NCBI GenBank assembly: GCA_033725935.1
Contig: MU867065.1
Coordinates: forward strand, 806,001-870,000
DNA from: Cladorrhinum sp. PSN259
Taxonomy: Eukaryota > Ascomycota > Sordariomycetes > Sordariales > Podosporaceae
Reading direction: 5' to 3'
DNA: 64,000 bases
Both the position numbers and the translations under genes were made by a program. This document shows, piece by piece, positions 31,655 to 42,434 of the stretch; within the stretch, counting starts at the first letter, position 1; every line of letters begins with the position of its first letter. The notes beneath the pieces were generated by a model that worked only from the letters and a program-made list of their open reading frames with translations, searched no databases and had not been told where the DNA came from.

Positions 31655-31881
31655 GAATGTGGCCCGGGGGAATGTGGTAATTCTTTTTAATTTTGTTAGA
31701 GATACGGATTCAAATCTAGAAGGAGAGAGTATAGGGTGGAAATGAGGTGCATTGCCACAACTGCCACTTTACTGCCACTGCGACATCCAGTTTAGCCTCA
31801 TTCTAATAAGTCTTATAAGACAAGTTTCTTGTCATGGTCCCTATCAACAGTGACAGTTGGTCTCCCCTTGGACCTTGATCC

Positions 31882-33131
31882 TCAGATCTTCGAACCACCA
31901 GGATCACCAGGCAACTTGCTCAGCCACCCATCAAACTCCTCCCTCACCTTCCCATTGACGCTGCACTTATTCGCCACATCCACGCTCTGCGTCTTCAATC
32001 CACCGCAAGCAGCACCCATGCATCCAGCGTTGGAGTCCATGGCTCTCTGCAAGCTATCTCCCTTCCATCCAAAGACATAATCGCCGTGCTGGCCATATCC
32101 GGTGTTATCACCCGTTGACAAGACAAAAGGCTGTGAGCCGTCCTCAGGCCACTCGGCTTTGTTGTTGAATCCCGAGGTATCCCAGACGATCTCGAGCATA
32201 ATTTGAGGAATCTTGACTGGGTGAGAAGCCGGACAGGCACCGCCGACTGAGCTGCCGGTGAAGGTTGCTGGACCGGCGGTTGGGTAAGCCACGTGGGATT
32301 TGTGGTCTGGCGAGTCTAGGTTTTTGCCGTCCCAGCAACTAGCAGTTGTTAGTATCTCATGCCAAGGAGGGACTTTTGACTGGGGCGACTTACGTGGGAT
32401 AGAGAATGTTGGAGCGAATGCCCGAGCAAGGGCCAGTGGGAAGAGCCTCAGTATCAAGACGAGCGTCGGCGCAGGGAGCAGCATCATCACCGCGGAAGTT
32501 GGGGCCCGAGTAGCATCGGAAGCAGGTTTGGGACTTGAGACCGCTTCCTGTCTTGGTGCGCTTGGCTGCATCGCCGACTAGCATGCGGAAGCCCTGTACA
32601 TGGACGAGATATTAGCGTGTCAGTCAGAAAACGTTGGGGCCGGTATTCCTCTCACCGGCTTGAAAGCAGTTACGCCACCCTTGCCAGGCGAGACGTAGTA
32701 GACGACGAAGCCACCTCTAGTTTGGGTAGTGAATTTGTCGCTGAAGAGAAGTCTAGAGTTTTTGTCAGCACCAGACCCTTGAGCCTCGAAAGTGACATGG
32801 GCATTCTTCACCTGTTGGGAATCTGAGGAACACGCTTGTAGCTTCCGTTCCGAGCTTTGAAGTACATGTTGGCTGTCCAGTAATTGGAAAGATCCTCCGA
32901 GTAGGAGCACGTAGTGCAAGAGGCCAACTCCCCAATATCGGAATTTGGAATAGAGACGTTGAAAGCGTTGCCACCAATAACCTGATGCAAGTGCGGTGAC
33001 GGCAGTGAACCGGGATTGACAAGAGGGTCGATTCTGTCAATGACCAGCTGGGAGCAACCGAACCTGAGCATGGTTGATCGGCCACCCTGAGCCTCGGCCA
33101 GGGCGGCAAAGAGGAGAGTAGTCCAGAGCAT
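31882..33131 (-). CDS. Secreted DUF1996-domain protein
   Basis: Four exons: 32812-33131, 32656-32752, 32394-32593 and 31882-32338; 357 residues. Donors are GTGAAG, GTGAGA and GTAAGT; acceptors are CTCTAG, TACAG and GCTAG. A signal peptide (MLWTTLLFAALAEAQG) precedes the DUF1996 domain, with LVNPGSLPSPHLHQVIGGNA near the start and several paired Cys (ASCTTC, TCFRCYSG, GGACPASHPVK, CMGAACGG). The NYWTANMYFKA and HGDYVFGWKGDSLQRAM segments are typical. The C-terminus is CSVNGKVREEFDGWLSKLPG. DUF1996 proteins are widespread secreted fungal proteins of unknown biochemical function, sometimes linked to a WSC domain, which is absent here. Confidence 0.85.
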
Positions 33132-34226
33132 TCTGAAGAACACTTGGCAAGGGGGTATGGAAGTTTGCTTGGGGGACTTGGACAAGAGTACCAAGACTCG
33201 GTGGAACCAACCAAGGCCATCGAGCGCCTTTTAAAGCAGCGGTACTCCAGATTCCACCGTTGTTCCTTACTCTTGGTACAAATGCCGAGACATTCCAATT
33301 TCGCCTTACTTCTTGTTGGGTATTTCTGGCAAGCACTCAATATCACTCGGCCGTTTCTAGCCTATAAGGAGCAGGATAACCGCCGAGCCGGCCCTGCCCG
33401 TGACGTATCAGAGGCTTGATTCTCGACTAGCCATTTTTACCATATTTGCCGGAGCAACGGCACTGGCTCTCGGGTCATTAAGTTTAACTACCATGCATCC
33501 AGCACTAAAGGACATCACCACGTGGAGACCGGGGTACCTCGTGTGGACTCTACATTGGTGGGTCGTGTTGGGATCCCCAGTGCCAGGGATAAGTTCGTAA
33601 TATAACGATTATGAACATCTTCTGCAGGCTTGTAGCAGTTGGACTGTTCTGAGCCACCTTCTAGAACGTATCTCTAATATAAACCGCTTACCGTTCTAGG
33701 TAGGTGAAAAGGAACATTATTGTAGAAGCCGATGTTCTAGACTTGGACATCTGCAAAATCTCTGGGGCGCAAATTTAACGCCGAGGTCAATAACCAAGAG
33801 ATCTGAAAAAGGCAAATATCACTCGCTAGCATTTAAGTTAACATATGTCTTTAGTTCTATGCCCAAATGATCCAGTGCATCCAGTCAGTCATGCTAGGTC
33901 AACTTACACTGTAAATACAAGGTCATGACTTGGCATCTTCACGAGACAGAAATGAATTGAAACTGCTATTTCTGAAGATTCTTAATTATATGTGTTTGGG
34001 ACAAGGCTCAATAGGAACTGGATTACTGTTGACTAACCCCTGACAACTGGGGCTGCCTCAAATCCAGCCAATGATCAACAACATAGATAGCTTGGCAATA
34101 GGCAGCAGCTCCTGTGGAGACCATGAGATCCGTGTAACAAGATGAGTTAAAAGGAACACTTTTGCGCCAGTTCTTTATCACTCATTTTCATTCAAAGCCT
34201 GTGCGTTTTCAGGTCTCGTGTTTAAA
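33132..34226. other. Intergenic region
   Basis: Upstream of both the DUF1996 gene and the F-box-like gene. No supported gene. The stretch 33600-34150 is AT-richer than its surroundings and has no repeats that I could see. Confidence 0.4.
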
Positions 34227-35576
34227 ATGGCCCCAAGGAAGAAAACAAAGACTGTCACAACGTCCCCTCGAGCTCGCCGGTCCACTCGGGCCACCAAAGG
34301 CGCCATCCAAAACCCAGCTTCCTTAAGATTATCTTCCTCAACGTCAATCTCGACTTCACGTTCCCTCCGACCTCGTAAACCATCCATCCAACCTATTCCA
34401 CCAAAACGCAAAGCTCCAAAACCCCTACCTTCCTACCTCCAACTGAACCCAACATCCCCTTCAACTCAAACAAGACCATTTTTTGAAGCCCTCCCGGCTG
34501 AACTCCTTCGGCAAATCCACTCCATCCTCGAGCCACCATCCCGGATCTGCCTAACACTAACCTCCAAACGCCTGCTTCTACTACTCGGCAAATCCTGCTG
34601 GTCTTTGTGCCGTCCCAAGAAGCAAGCCTGGATCTCCCAGTTCGAGTATGCAAAACAACAACAAATCAAAACCGACCAAGAAATCCTCCTCAGCTACCTC
34701 TCCAGAGACAGCAATGATCTCAAATACTGTCAAACCTGCGAAATCCTCCATCCGCCACTCTCCCCACCCCAAACACACCGAATAACTAAATACACCCAAC
34801 GCTGTTTTGGAGTCAACGGTGCGGTGGATTACCTCCCTTTCTGTCACGCTTCCAAAACGGGCTACAGTCTGGTATGGGACCACATCCGCCACGTATTCGA
34901 AAGCGATGAGTTTGCCAGCCTCCCCTCCTTCGAAGCCATCCCGTACCTCTCCGGGGAATTCTCCCGCTCACTCCAACACCCCGAACTGGAATACACGCTC
35001 GCAACCTCGGCAACCAAGATCAGTGGGAACCTGGTCATAAGACACGAACACAAATTCGCCGGAAACCTACTCCCCCTCGAGGTGTTTCGCCTCCCATTTC
35101 GTATCTGTCCGCACCAGTCGACTGCAACTGGGCCGCCGGATGACAACCCGATTTTAAGACGAAACTGGAGTAAAGGCAAAAAGGACCTAAACGGCGCCTT
35201 TTTTATGCACACCATCCTCGGTGCGTTCCCAGGCGAGTTGATAGGCACCCAGCTCGCAAAGAAACATTTGAAAGAACATGAATGGAAAAAGATGTCTCCG
35301 TTAGACGAAAAGGATATCAAGCTGATAAATAGCGGCAAGTCGGGGTCGGTATCGTTTTGGTGTCGGTTTTGCCCGACAAAGTGGACGGTCAATGCTTCTG
35401 ATGATGGGCGAGAGTTCAAAGTAACCGCTTGGCACTGCTTCTACGGCGATATTGTGTCAGCTGCCAAGGTCTGGCCCTGGTTTGTCAGGAGGGAGGCGTA
35501 TAATCTGGGCAAGAAGACGAGGAATAGCGAGTACTGGAGTCAGGGGAGGACGATCAGGGAGTTTCAGATTGAGTGA
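34227..35576 (+). CDS. F-box-like protein
   Basis: Single exon, 449 residues, ATG at 34227 (MAPRKKTKT); upstream in-frame sequence has no ATG. A very basic Ser/Thr-rich N-terminus (about 1-85) looks like a nuclear targeting tail. The F-box follows at about 90-130: FFEALPAELLRQIHSILEPP, then ICLTLTSKRLLLLL. A Cys/His-containing body comes next (YCQTCEILHPPL, FCHASKTGY, FWCRFCPTKW) that might bind metal. It would act as an SCF ubiquitin-ligase adaptor if the F-box binds Skp1. No repeat-type substrate domain is recognised. Confidence 0.7.
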   Translation: MAPRKKTKTVTTSPRARRSTRATKGAIQNPASLRLSSSTSISTSRSLRPRKPSIQPIPPKRKAPKPLPSYLQLNPTSPSTQTRPFFEALPAELLRQIHSILEPPSRICLTLTSKRLLLLLGKSCWSLCRPKKQAWISQFEYAKQQQIKTDQEILLSYLSRDSNDLKYCQTCEILHPPLSPPQTHRITKYTQRCFGVNGAVDYLPFCHASKTGYSLVWDHIRHVFESDEFASLPSFEAIPYLSGEFSRSLQHPELEYTLATSATKISGNLVIRHEHKFAGNLLPLEVFRLPFRICPHQSTATGPPDDNPILRRNWSKGKKDLNGAFFMHTILGAFPGELIGTQLAKKHLKEHEWKKMSPLDEKDIKLINSGKSGSVSFWCRFCPTKWTVNASDDGREFKVTAWHCFYGDIVSAAKVWPWFVRREAYNLGKKTRNSEYWSQGRTIREFQIE

Positions 35577-36330
35577 GCACCTGTGTGTAATGACGGTCAT
35601 CTATCTAAACGGAATGACTGGAAGGGTCATCTTTTTCCATCTCTCAGAGGGTGATCGATTCTCCTAAATAGCTTATTAAGCACTTTTATTTTGAACTGAT
35701 TCAGAATGCTGATCGGAATCCCTCTAAATAGACTTCCACTGAAATTGGCTGTTTAAGCGTTCGTTGAGGAAAATCCCACATATTTCATTTCCGCTAATTT
35801 TGGATGACAAGATCCACGCGCGCGCTCGTGCTCCCGTCCAGATCATGAAGCGTACCGCTACACCATTGTACTAGCGCCATTTGGAATCGAACCAAATACA
35901 GTAAATTTTCCCCAGTGCTGACCAACGCCTATTGCGAACCTTACCAAGCAATCGTTTGAGTGCCGCCCTTGCAAGAATAAGAAACAGATCGCGCAGGCCC
36001 ACATGCCGTACGTTGCTAATCTGCTCTTCGAGGAGCTGATGTCGATGAACATTGCCTTGCGTATGTTTATTAGCAGGTCTGGTATTTCTGTGCCTTGGAA
36101 CGAATTCGGTCAGGCAGATAAAGTGGATTAGTGTGTGTATAATTATTATTCATATAATTGTTTTTTTCTTTTTCTTCCGGTCATGCCTGATAACGCTATG
36201 ACAAACAAGAATGAAAAACCAGAATCTGAGACTGTCGCAACACCTGAGGTATTTCCGTCTATTCTTCTCACTACCCGGTCACGCCGCGAGATGTCAACCA
36301 TGAGTCCAACCTCCGATACACCACAGCACC
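35577..36330. other. Intergenic region
   Basis: No gene supported. It leads into the tRNA-Thr gene; the small frames across it are chance. Confidence 0.4.
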
Positions 36331-36402
36331 GCCCGCATGGCTCAGTGGTAGAGCGCATCACTAGTAATGATGAGGTCGTCAGTTCGATTCTGGCTGTGGG
36401 CA
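36331..36402 (+). tRNA. tRNA-Thr(AGT)
   Basis: A 72-nt cloverleaf without intron. The acceptor GCCCGCA pairs with TGTGGGC (one G-T), discriminator A. The D stem is GCTC/GAGC with loop AGTGGTA, and the anticodon stem is CATCA/TGATG with loop CTAGTAA (anticodon AGT). The T stem is GTCAG/CTGGC with loop TTCGATT. Confidence 0.93.
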
Positions 36403-36707
36403 TCAAAGAATCATTAAGGATTCATTAAGATGGATTTTCACATCCTGTTTTTTGCATGTTTGTTTACGCCATCTCAGGGCAATTAAGTAAACTCCAGAAA
36501 GTTAATAAAAGCTAAAAGAGATATTTTTTATTTTTTATCAAAATGTAAAACATCTCGTGCTTATTTACTTACTATTTCATATAATCCCGTTACCGGGCAA
36601 CGCTCAGGGGTTATTTGCTTTCCCACTAATAACTCCACCATTGAAGGTTATATCAGAAATAAAAGAATTATACAAAACAAAAAAAACAAAAATTCTGTGA
36701 TTTGATT
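36403..36707. other. Spacer between two tRNA genes
   Basis: AT-rich (poly-A and poly-T words), 305 bases, no gene. The end nearest the tRNA-Thr contains a short T run (CTGTTTTTTG), which could serve as the RNA polymerase III stop. Confidence 0.4.
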
Positions 36708-36791
36708 CTCTCCCGCCGGGAATTGAACCCGGGTCCCGAGCGTTATTGTTTAAATGACAAGCTCATATACTAACCACTATACTACGGAAGA
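36708..36791 (-). tRNA. tRNA-Asp(GTC) with a 12-nt intron
   Basis: 84 nt on the minus strand. The acceptor TCTTCCG pairs with CGGGAGA (one T-G), discriminator G. The A-box region GTATAGTGGTTAGTAT and the B box GGTTCAATTCC are intact. The T stem CCGGG/CCCGG is perfect. The anticodon arm TGAGC/GCTCG encloses 19 bases, which fits a 7-base loop (TTGTCA..C, anticodon GTC) with TTTAAACAATAA inserted one base 3' of the anticodon, the usual eukaryotic tRNA intron site. If not spliced, this would be a decayed copy. Confidence 0.75.
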
Positions 36792-37250
36792 CTTACAGAT
36801 GTGGACATCTGTCGTAGTGAATTGTTGGACTGGGGGGAGCAGGTTGCATCTATAGATGCGGACGTAGCTCCTTCTTTAGACCAGGTCTGTGAGCTATTTC
36901 CTCATTGGCCGAGGTCGTGACCGCTCCCAATGCTGCCAATGAACCACGGGCAACCCGAAACCGAGTCATTGATCCCAACTACAAAGTACCTTCCTGCCCA
37001 CGACATCGGTCACTTCCCCAACAAGAAGTCCTGTCAGTCACACATTCCAAATTATCCATTCCATGGAACCTCTTCCAAGTTCCAACCGGCTCCGATGGCA
37101 GAAGCTATGACGCAGCCAGTCTTTCAAAACTCCAAAGGCAGCCAAACAATTTCCAGGTTACAAGTCTTGCACACCACGGATCATCCAACCCAACTTTTCA
37201 GTATTCTCAAGCATTCTTTCAATTCCCCATAACAATCATTATTTCAAAGT
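36792..37250. other. Intergenic region
   Basis: No supported gene. The frame over 36905-37330 starts without an ATG and looks like chance or 5' leader. Confidence 0.35.
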
Positions 37251-39884
37251 ATGTTCACGACACGGCAAACAATGGCTTCCTCTTCGTCCAACGCTGCCGA
37301 AGAAGCCGCGTCTTCTCCATCAATCCATGATGCGGCTAAGATCATGGAGGCCCAACACCAGTCCTTCGCCACAGCATGGAATCTAATCGCCGGCGCCGGA
37401 CTTAACATCCGCCAAGAAATACAGCGCTTGAAGATTATGCATACTTCGCTTCAGCATTGCAACAACTTGCCCGAGGACCTCACAATGAGCATGCAGAATG
37501 CTTAGCAAGCACTTGCAACAGCTGAGAGGGACATAGCTCGAGCTATTCCACTCATAGCATCAAGAAACGACCCCATTGCGGCTGGCTCTGCTGCCCTGAC
37601 CGATCCCAGCGCTACCGCAACCGACCCCAAAACCTCTTCAGCCGACGCCCAAAAGCTCTCCGCTGGGGCCGCCGCTGTGCCACCTCCCGCCGCCTCCTCA
37701 AATCAGCAGAACCAAGACGCTCCAGACAACCAGAGCCAGAATCGGTACAACCAAGGGAAAAGAAAGTCATTGAGTACAAGAGTCAAGAATGTTGGCAAAA
37801 GAGCCAGCAAGGTTTTCAAGCCCAAGAATTGACAATCACCCACCTCCTTGCCCAAGAACACTGAGACAGCCACGGGAGCTGAGACAGCACAACAGCCGGA
37901 CGAGGAGGTGGTGCCCGAAAAACAGGGAGACGAAGAGGTCACAGCAATACAAGAGGTGTCTGAAGAAAAAGAGGTGGGAACAACAATGAAAGATAATGAG
38001 GAGGAAAGAGAAGAGGTAACAAATGGGGAGGCGTCGGAAGAGCAAGGGGAGGTGATCCCAGAAAACGGAGGTCCGTCAACAGCAAAGGGGGATGTGTCAA
38101 CAGCAAAGGGGGATGTGTCAACAAAAGAGCGACAGGTATCAACCGCAAAGGATGAAGCAGGTAATTCCGATGGCTCAGGCGATTCGGGTGACTCGAGCTC
38201 GTTCTGCCCCTCCTTCGACTCCAACGACTCGGCCTACAAATACGGGCGACGCTTGGTCGACACTTGGTGCAAGGGCGATGCCTGTGTTTCCAATGCTAAA
38301 CCAGGACAACTCAAAAACAAAAGGAACCAAATGTACGAGATTGTGGGGGGCCACACCGCAACGGAGACAGAACTGGCCGCCACAGATTCTAACAATGAAA
38401 CTAACCACGTCCCTTTTACTATGGTACCCATACCCTGGCATATCTCCTTCAACTATGCCACTCCTTGTGGGCCAGTTAAACCTCCAGTTCGCCGCCCAGT
38501 TCGCCGCCCAGTTCGCCGCCCAGTGAGCCCTTCAGTGAGCCGTCCAGTGATTACGGATCCGAAACTGGATAAGATTCTTACTCGACTGGGAAGTGATTTG
38601 AGTCGAGTGAGGGAGGAGGAAGCGGACGGGGAATCACGAGATGCACACGTACGCAAATATCATCCCACAGGCCTGAGAAAGAGAAAGAGAGCCAAGCCTG
38701 CAGGCAATGATGGAGCACTGCTTGCGGAAGAGGATGTGACGGAGCATAATCATAGCCCCTTTTATCCAGTCCCGGGTAGCTTCTGGGCTGATTTTCTCAA
38801 ACACACTGCAAAAGACGATAAGCCTATCACTTGGAGGAAAGTTATACTAAAAGAGCGCGAGTGTGACTTTCGAAAAAATAACACGTACACGATTGTCAAA
38901 GGGGCAACCGAAACCGCCCCAATCACTTTTGACGAGTTGGGTATGTGTGCCCTGCTCGAATTGTGGGGGTGGCAAGACGACGTCGATTTCATGACTTTTA
39001 TCTTTGCTCCTCGCCACCATACTTGGGTTTCGCATCAGATCAAGACGATGAAAAATTTGAGCAAATTTAACCCGAATCACAAGGCGGGGATGACGTGTGT
39101 ACTGCGTCGAGTATGCAAAGATGTTGGATTTATGGTCTGGTTCAGAGACTGGTACATGTATGTAAAGGGGGTGATGACAGAGCAATTCGTAACGGCCACA
39201 AAAGAGATTTTTTCTTCCAGACGGTCGATCGACAACCCGGAAGGTGGCGGATATGAGTTGGACGTTGATTCAGACTTACAATTGACTTGGTTGCTAGCTC
39301 GAAGACCGCAAGAGTTGATTTCTTATCGGCCCCACCCAGGACTCAGTCCTGGGGAGCATTCAATCTACTACGGGCAGCCAAAGTGGATTGTCGTGGTGAA
39401 ATCCAGGAACATCATGGCAAAAGAGGCACGCGAAGCCGAGCAAGCTCAAGCAGCAAACGAGGCACGTAAAGCCAAGCAAGCTCCAGCAATAAACAAGGCA
39501 CGTAAAGCCAAGCAAGTTCCAACAGTAAGCAAAGCACCTAAAGCCGAGCAAACCCCAGCAGCACACGAGGCACCCGAAGCCGAGCAAGCTCCAGCAGCAC
39601 AGGAGGCCGATGTTGGCACCGCGACGCATCAATCAACTACACCCGACAACCTTATTTCGAAACGGAAACATTCCAGCAAATGGAACATTGTCATTGATGA
39701 GGTGCAGCGTATGCAAGCAAATACCACACGACCTGTTGATGACGAAACAAGCGTACGTATCACGACGGGTGGTGTGGAGACTGAGGTTGTGAGGACAATC
39801 GTCGTCGAGAAAAGGAAGCCCGACAAAGGCAGTCCGAAGGTCATCTTGGAGAAAGAGTCGAGCGGAACTGATGACGACAGATAG
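37251..39884 (+). pseudogene. Large repeat-containing gene with two in-frame stops
   Basis: One reading frame runs 878 codons but holds TAG at 37503-37505 and TGA at 37830-37832. Both sites fit a single C-to-T change: CAG to TAG inside a helical stretch (MSMQNA / QALATAERDIARAI) and CGA to TGA inside FKPKN / QSPTSLPKN. The N-terminal part is helical and the middle is acidic Glu-rich with an AKGDVST repeat. There follow PVRR repeats near 38480 and a folded-looking segment (FWADFLKHTAKDDKPITWRK, WGWQDDVDFMTFIFAPRHHTW, YYGQPKWIVVVKSRN). Then come five 12-residue repeats and a charged tail. No family is recognised. The downstream 678-codon part could be expressed alone from the ATG near 37986 or not at all. 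Confidence 0.55.
39423..39602 (+). repeat. Five 36-bp coding repeats
   Basis: Five 12-residue units in frame: EAREAEQAQAAN, EARKAKQAPAIN, KARKAKQVPTVS, KAPKAEQTPAAH and EAPEAEQAPAAQ. They have diverged from one another, so they are not a recent expansion. Likely helical and disordered. Confidence 0.85.
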
Positions 39885-40444
39885 CGACCCTCGATGAAGA
39901 GATCAAAAACGGGCGATGGCCAGGCGTCGAGGCGCAGAAACGAAAATCGGCAGAATATTGAGAATCACAACGCTGGTCTTGCTTCGTAGCGATTTTGGAT
40001 GTATGTATAAACTCAGCGCAACTATAATATTACGAAAAACGAAGGTTATGGTGATTCTTTTTGGGATGTTGGTGTACTAAGAACACCCAACTGTCTTTTG
40101 TTTTCTTTTTTTTCTTTTTTTTTTTTCCATCGCACACAAACAGACTTCATCTCGTTTCATTTAAAGTGAATATGATGCTGACTTTCTTTGATGTGCTGTC
40201 ATGGTAATTATTTTGATGCGCTGACTTTGCTTTTCATTGTTTCTGAAGGTCACGCAGCTGCAGATTATCAACTGCGTGGGCGCCCTGGGTTTGAAGTCTG
40301 GCGCCCCCCTTAAATAGTTTGCCAAGTACGAGCTCAGTGCATTTGAGTGTTTCCACTCTCCCCTTCAACTTTGCTCTATCGTTTTATGACTTAATCGTGA
40401 TTTGAATATACCTGGACTGAAAAGCGTTGCCGAGGATCACAGCA
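39885..40444. other. Intergenic region
   Basis: T-rich tract at 40095-40128, followed by the leader of the secreted repeat protein. No gene seen. Confidence 0.4.
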
Positions 40445-41419
40445 ATGAGGCAGGTACTGGTGTTTCAACTCGTGGCCAGCACGGCTTTGCTTCTCCAAAT
40501 GCTGGTAGCGGTTGCAGCACATACTCGGAATATGGCGGCCGCGGAGATTCCTACAATAACCAAGTCGTCCACTCGGCTTTGGGAGCGAAAGAAGCATAAC
40601 CCGAAGCCACCGGCGATTCCGCATCCAACCCTAGGAAACCATCACACCACGCCGAGAGATCAGCCTTGGCCAACCGTGAACCCTGCCAGCAGAATTACGA
40701 AGGATCACCCAATTATCAATACCAAAAACGATATTAGTACCGCCAGAGACAGCACGGTCAGTACCAAGAGTAGCCATGTCACCGAGGCCAACACCGCCAG
40801 AGAGAGCCAGGGGAGTGCCAGAGACAATTCTATCGCTGGAGACAACACTGTCACAAGGGGCAACAGTGTCACAAGCGATCACACTGTCGCCCGAGAAAAC
40901 ACAGTCAACAGAGACAACACAGTCACCAGGGAAAACACGCTTACCAGAGAAAGAACCATCACAAATCCCAACACCGTCACCAAAGAAAATACCGTGACCG
41001 CGGCCAAAACAAGAGGAATCCAAACCAGACTCCCTGCTCCTCCTCCCAGACCGCGACCTGTGATTACAACCGCCAACCCGAAACCTAAACCGGCCATACT
41101 ATCAAAACATGCAACCTCTTCCAGACGCCTTTCCAGATTTTTAAATTCAACCACTGCTACTACAACACGTCTGCCCGGCTCCAGATACAGCGCGAATGCA
41201 ACGAGACGCTATAATAAGACAGTCCACGTGTTCGCTACGCAGACAGTCACGTTGTTTACTACGGTTAATGCTGAGCCGGATGATTTTCTTCCTCCCTCTC
41301 CTGAGTCTTCTGAGTCAGAGTCAGAGTCAGAGTCAGTTAATACAAAGAATGGAGAGAACGGAGGAGGTAATGATGCAAGTGATGATTCTCAATTGTACAA
41401 CACCTACTTTTATTACTGA
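40445..41419 (+). CDS. Secreted protein with hexapeptide repeats, unknown function
   Basis: 324 residues, single exon. The start is ATG at 40445 (AGCAATGAGG); a frame beginning at 40427 has no ATG. The N-terminus MRQVLVFQLVASTALLLQ is a good signal peptide. A basic linker is followed (about 115-190) by some ten six-residue units of the type (R/T)xxN(T/S)(V/I): RDNTVT, RENTVN, RENTLT, KENTVT and so on. The C-terminal half is Pro/Arg/Thr-rich with VFATQTVTLFTTVNAEPDDF, then SESESESES and a Tyr-rich end (YNTYFYY). It is probably a cell-wall or extracellular protein. No family recognised. Confidence 0.6.
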   Translation: MRQVLVFQLVASTALLLQMLVAVAAHTRNMAAAEIPTITKSSTRLWERKKHNPKPPAIPHPTLGNHHTTPRDQPWPTVNPASRITKDHPIINTKNDISTARDSTVSTKSSHVTEANTARESQGSARDNSIAGDNTVTRGNSVTSDHTVARENTVNRDNTVTRENTLTRERTITNPNTVTKENTVTAAKTRGIQTRLPAPPPRPRPVITTANPKPKPAILSKHATSSRRLSRFLNSTTATTTRLPGSRYSANATRRYNKTVHVFATQTVTLFTTVNAEPDDFLPPSPESSESESESESVNTKNGENGGGNDASDDSQLYNTYFYY

Positions 41420-42434
41420 TGATACGGACGGTACTACCCCGGTTTAGTTCGTCGAGTCAAGGGGGGGAGGGGGGGGGGGGGGGGGTGAGGAGACTTTATA
41501 CGGAAATAAATAGTACAGAGAGCTGGCACACACCTCAGACTGAGTTCAAATTCAAGAGTTGTTCAACATGAAGTTGCGGAAACTGATGATGAAATGGAGA
41601 TGCCGTCTAAAAACTACTAGGTTCTTGTCACATTATTCTTGAAAAGTTGGAGGCAGAGAGGACATGTGTGTGTGAAGGAGATGCCTACAGATAGCTGATT
41701 TGTGCAAAGGGAAGATTTTAGCATTAAATGATACAAAATAACCTCTTATGATTTTCAAGACTTATCAATCATTCCTCCAGCAAAGCGGCGGATATCTTGA
41801 TACCAGTTCGCAAGAGAATAAAAGCACAATATGCCAACGACTTTAAGGACTACCTGACCAACTAGCTTCATAGCTCTACCGCAATCTGAATAACGCGTCC
41901 CGGAACCTACTGATGATGTGGTCGCTCACCTTTCAACTCTTTATCCCGGGTTCAATCCAGCGAGTATCCAAGCGTCTTTATTGTTTGTACATACTTGAAA
42001 CGTCCTTGGAAGTCGTTTCTCGAATCTCATCAACACAGATAGACGACTAACCAGAGAGCAACACGCAAGAACACTTGTTGTATCCGTTCTTTAGAGACAA
42101 CACAGTATCATCCTGGGAGTTCGCGTGAATTATACCAAAGGTGCAGCTGATCGCAATATCCTGCAGCCTACAGTGCAGGGTAACTGGCGTATCTCATCAC
42201 TACCGATGATGCCCAAATGAAGCGAGGATTCGTGTCCATGGCACCATCGAGACACCTAGAATCGGCATGTACATGTAGAATGCGAATTAGCTTATCTACT
42301 TGTCTATTAGTGTGTTTTGAACTCCACATCACCAGCCGCAAAGATTATAAGCCAAAAAGTCTCATCGCTAGCACAACCCATTCCGGGGTATTGTCACTCT
42401 TTCCCCACGGTATTCCATTATCCACCAACTCCCT
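41420..42434. other. Intergenic region with a G tract
   Basis: A G-rich homopolymer block lies at about 41461-41485. Beyond it about 900 bases hold no gene. A GGGTTCAATCC word near 41949 resembles a tRNA B box but has no cloverleaf around it. Confidence 0.4.

Noticed and set aside
41930..41980. tRNA B-box-like word GGGTTCAATCC
   Set aside because: No acceptor or anticodon stems could be formed around it.
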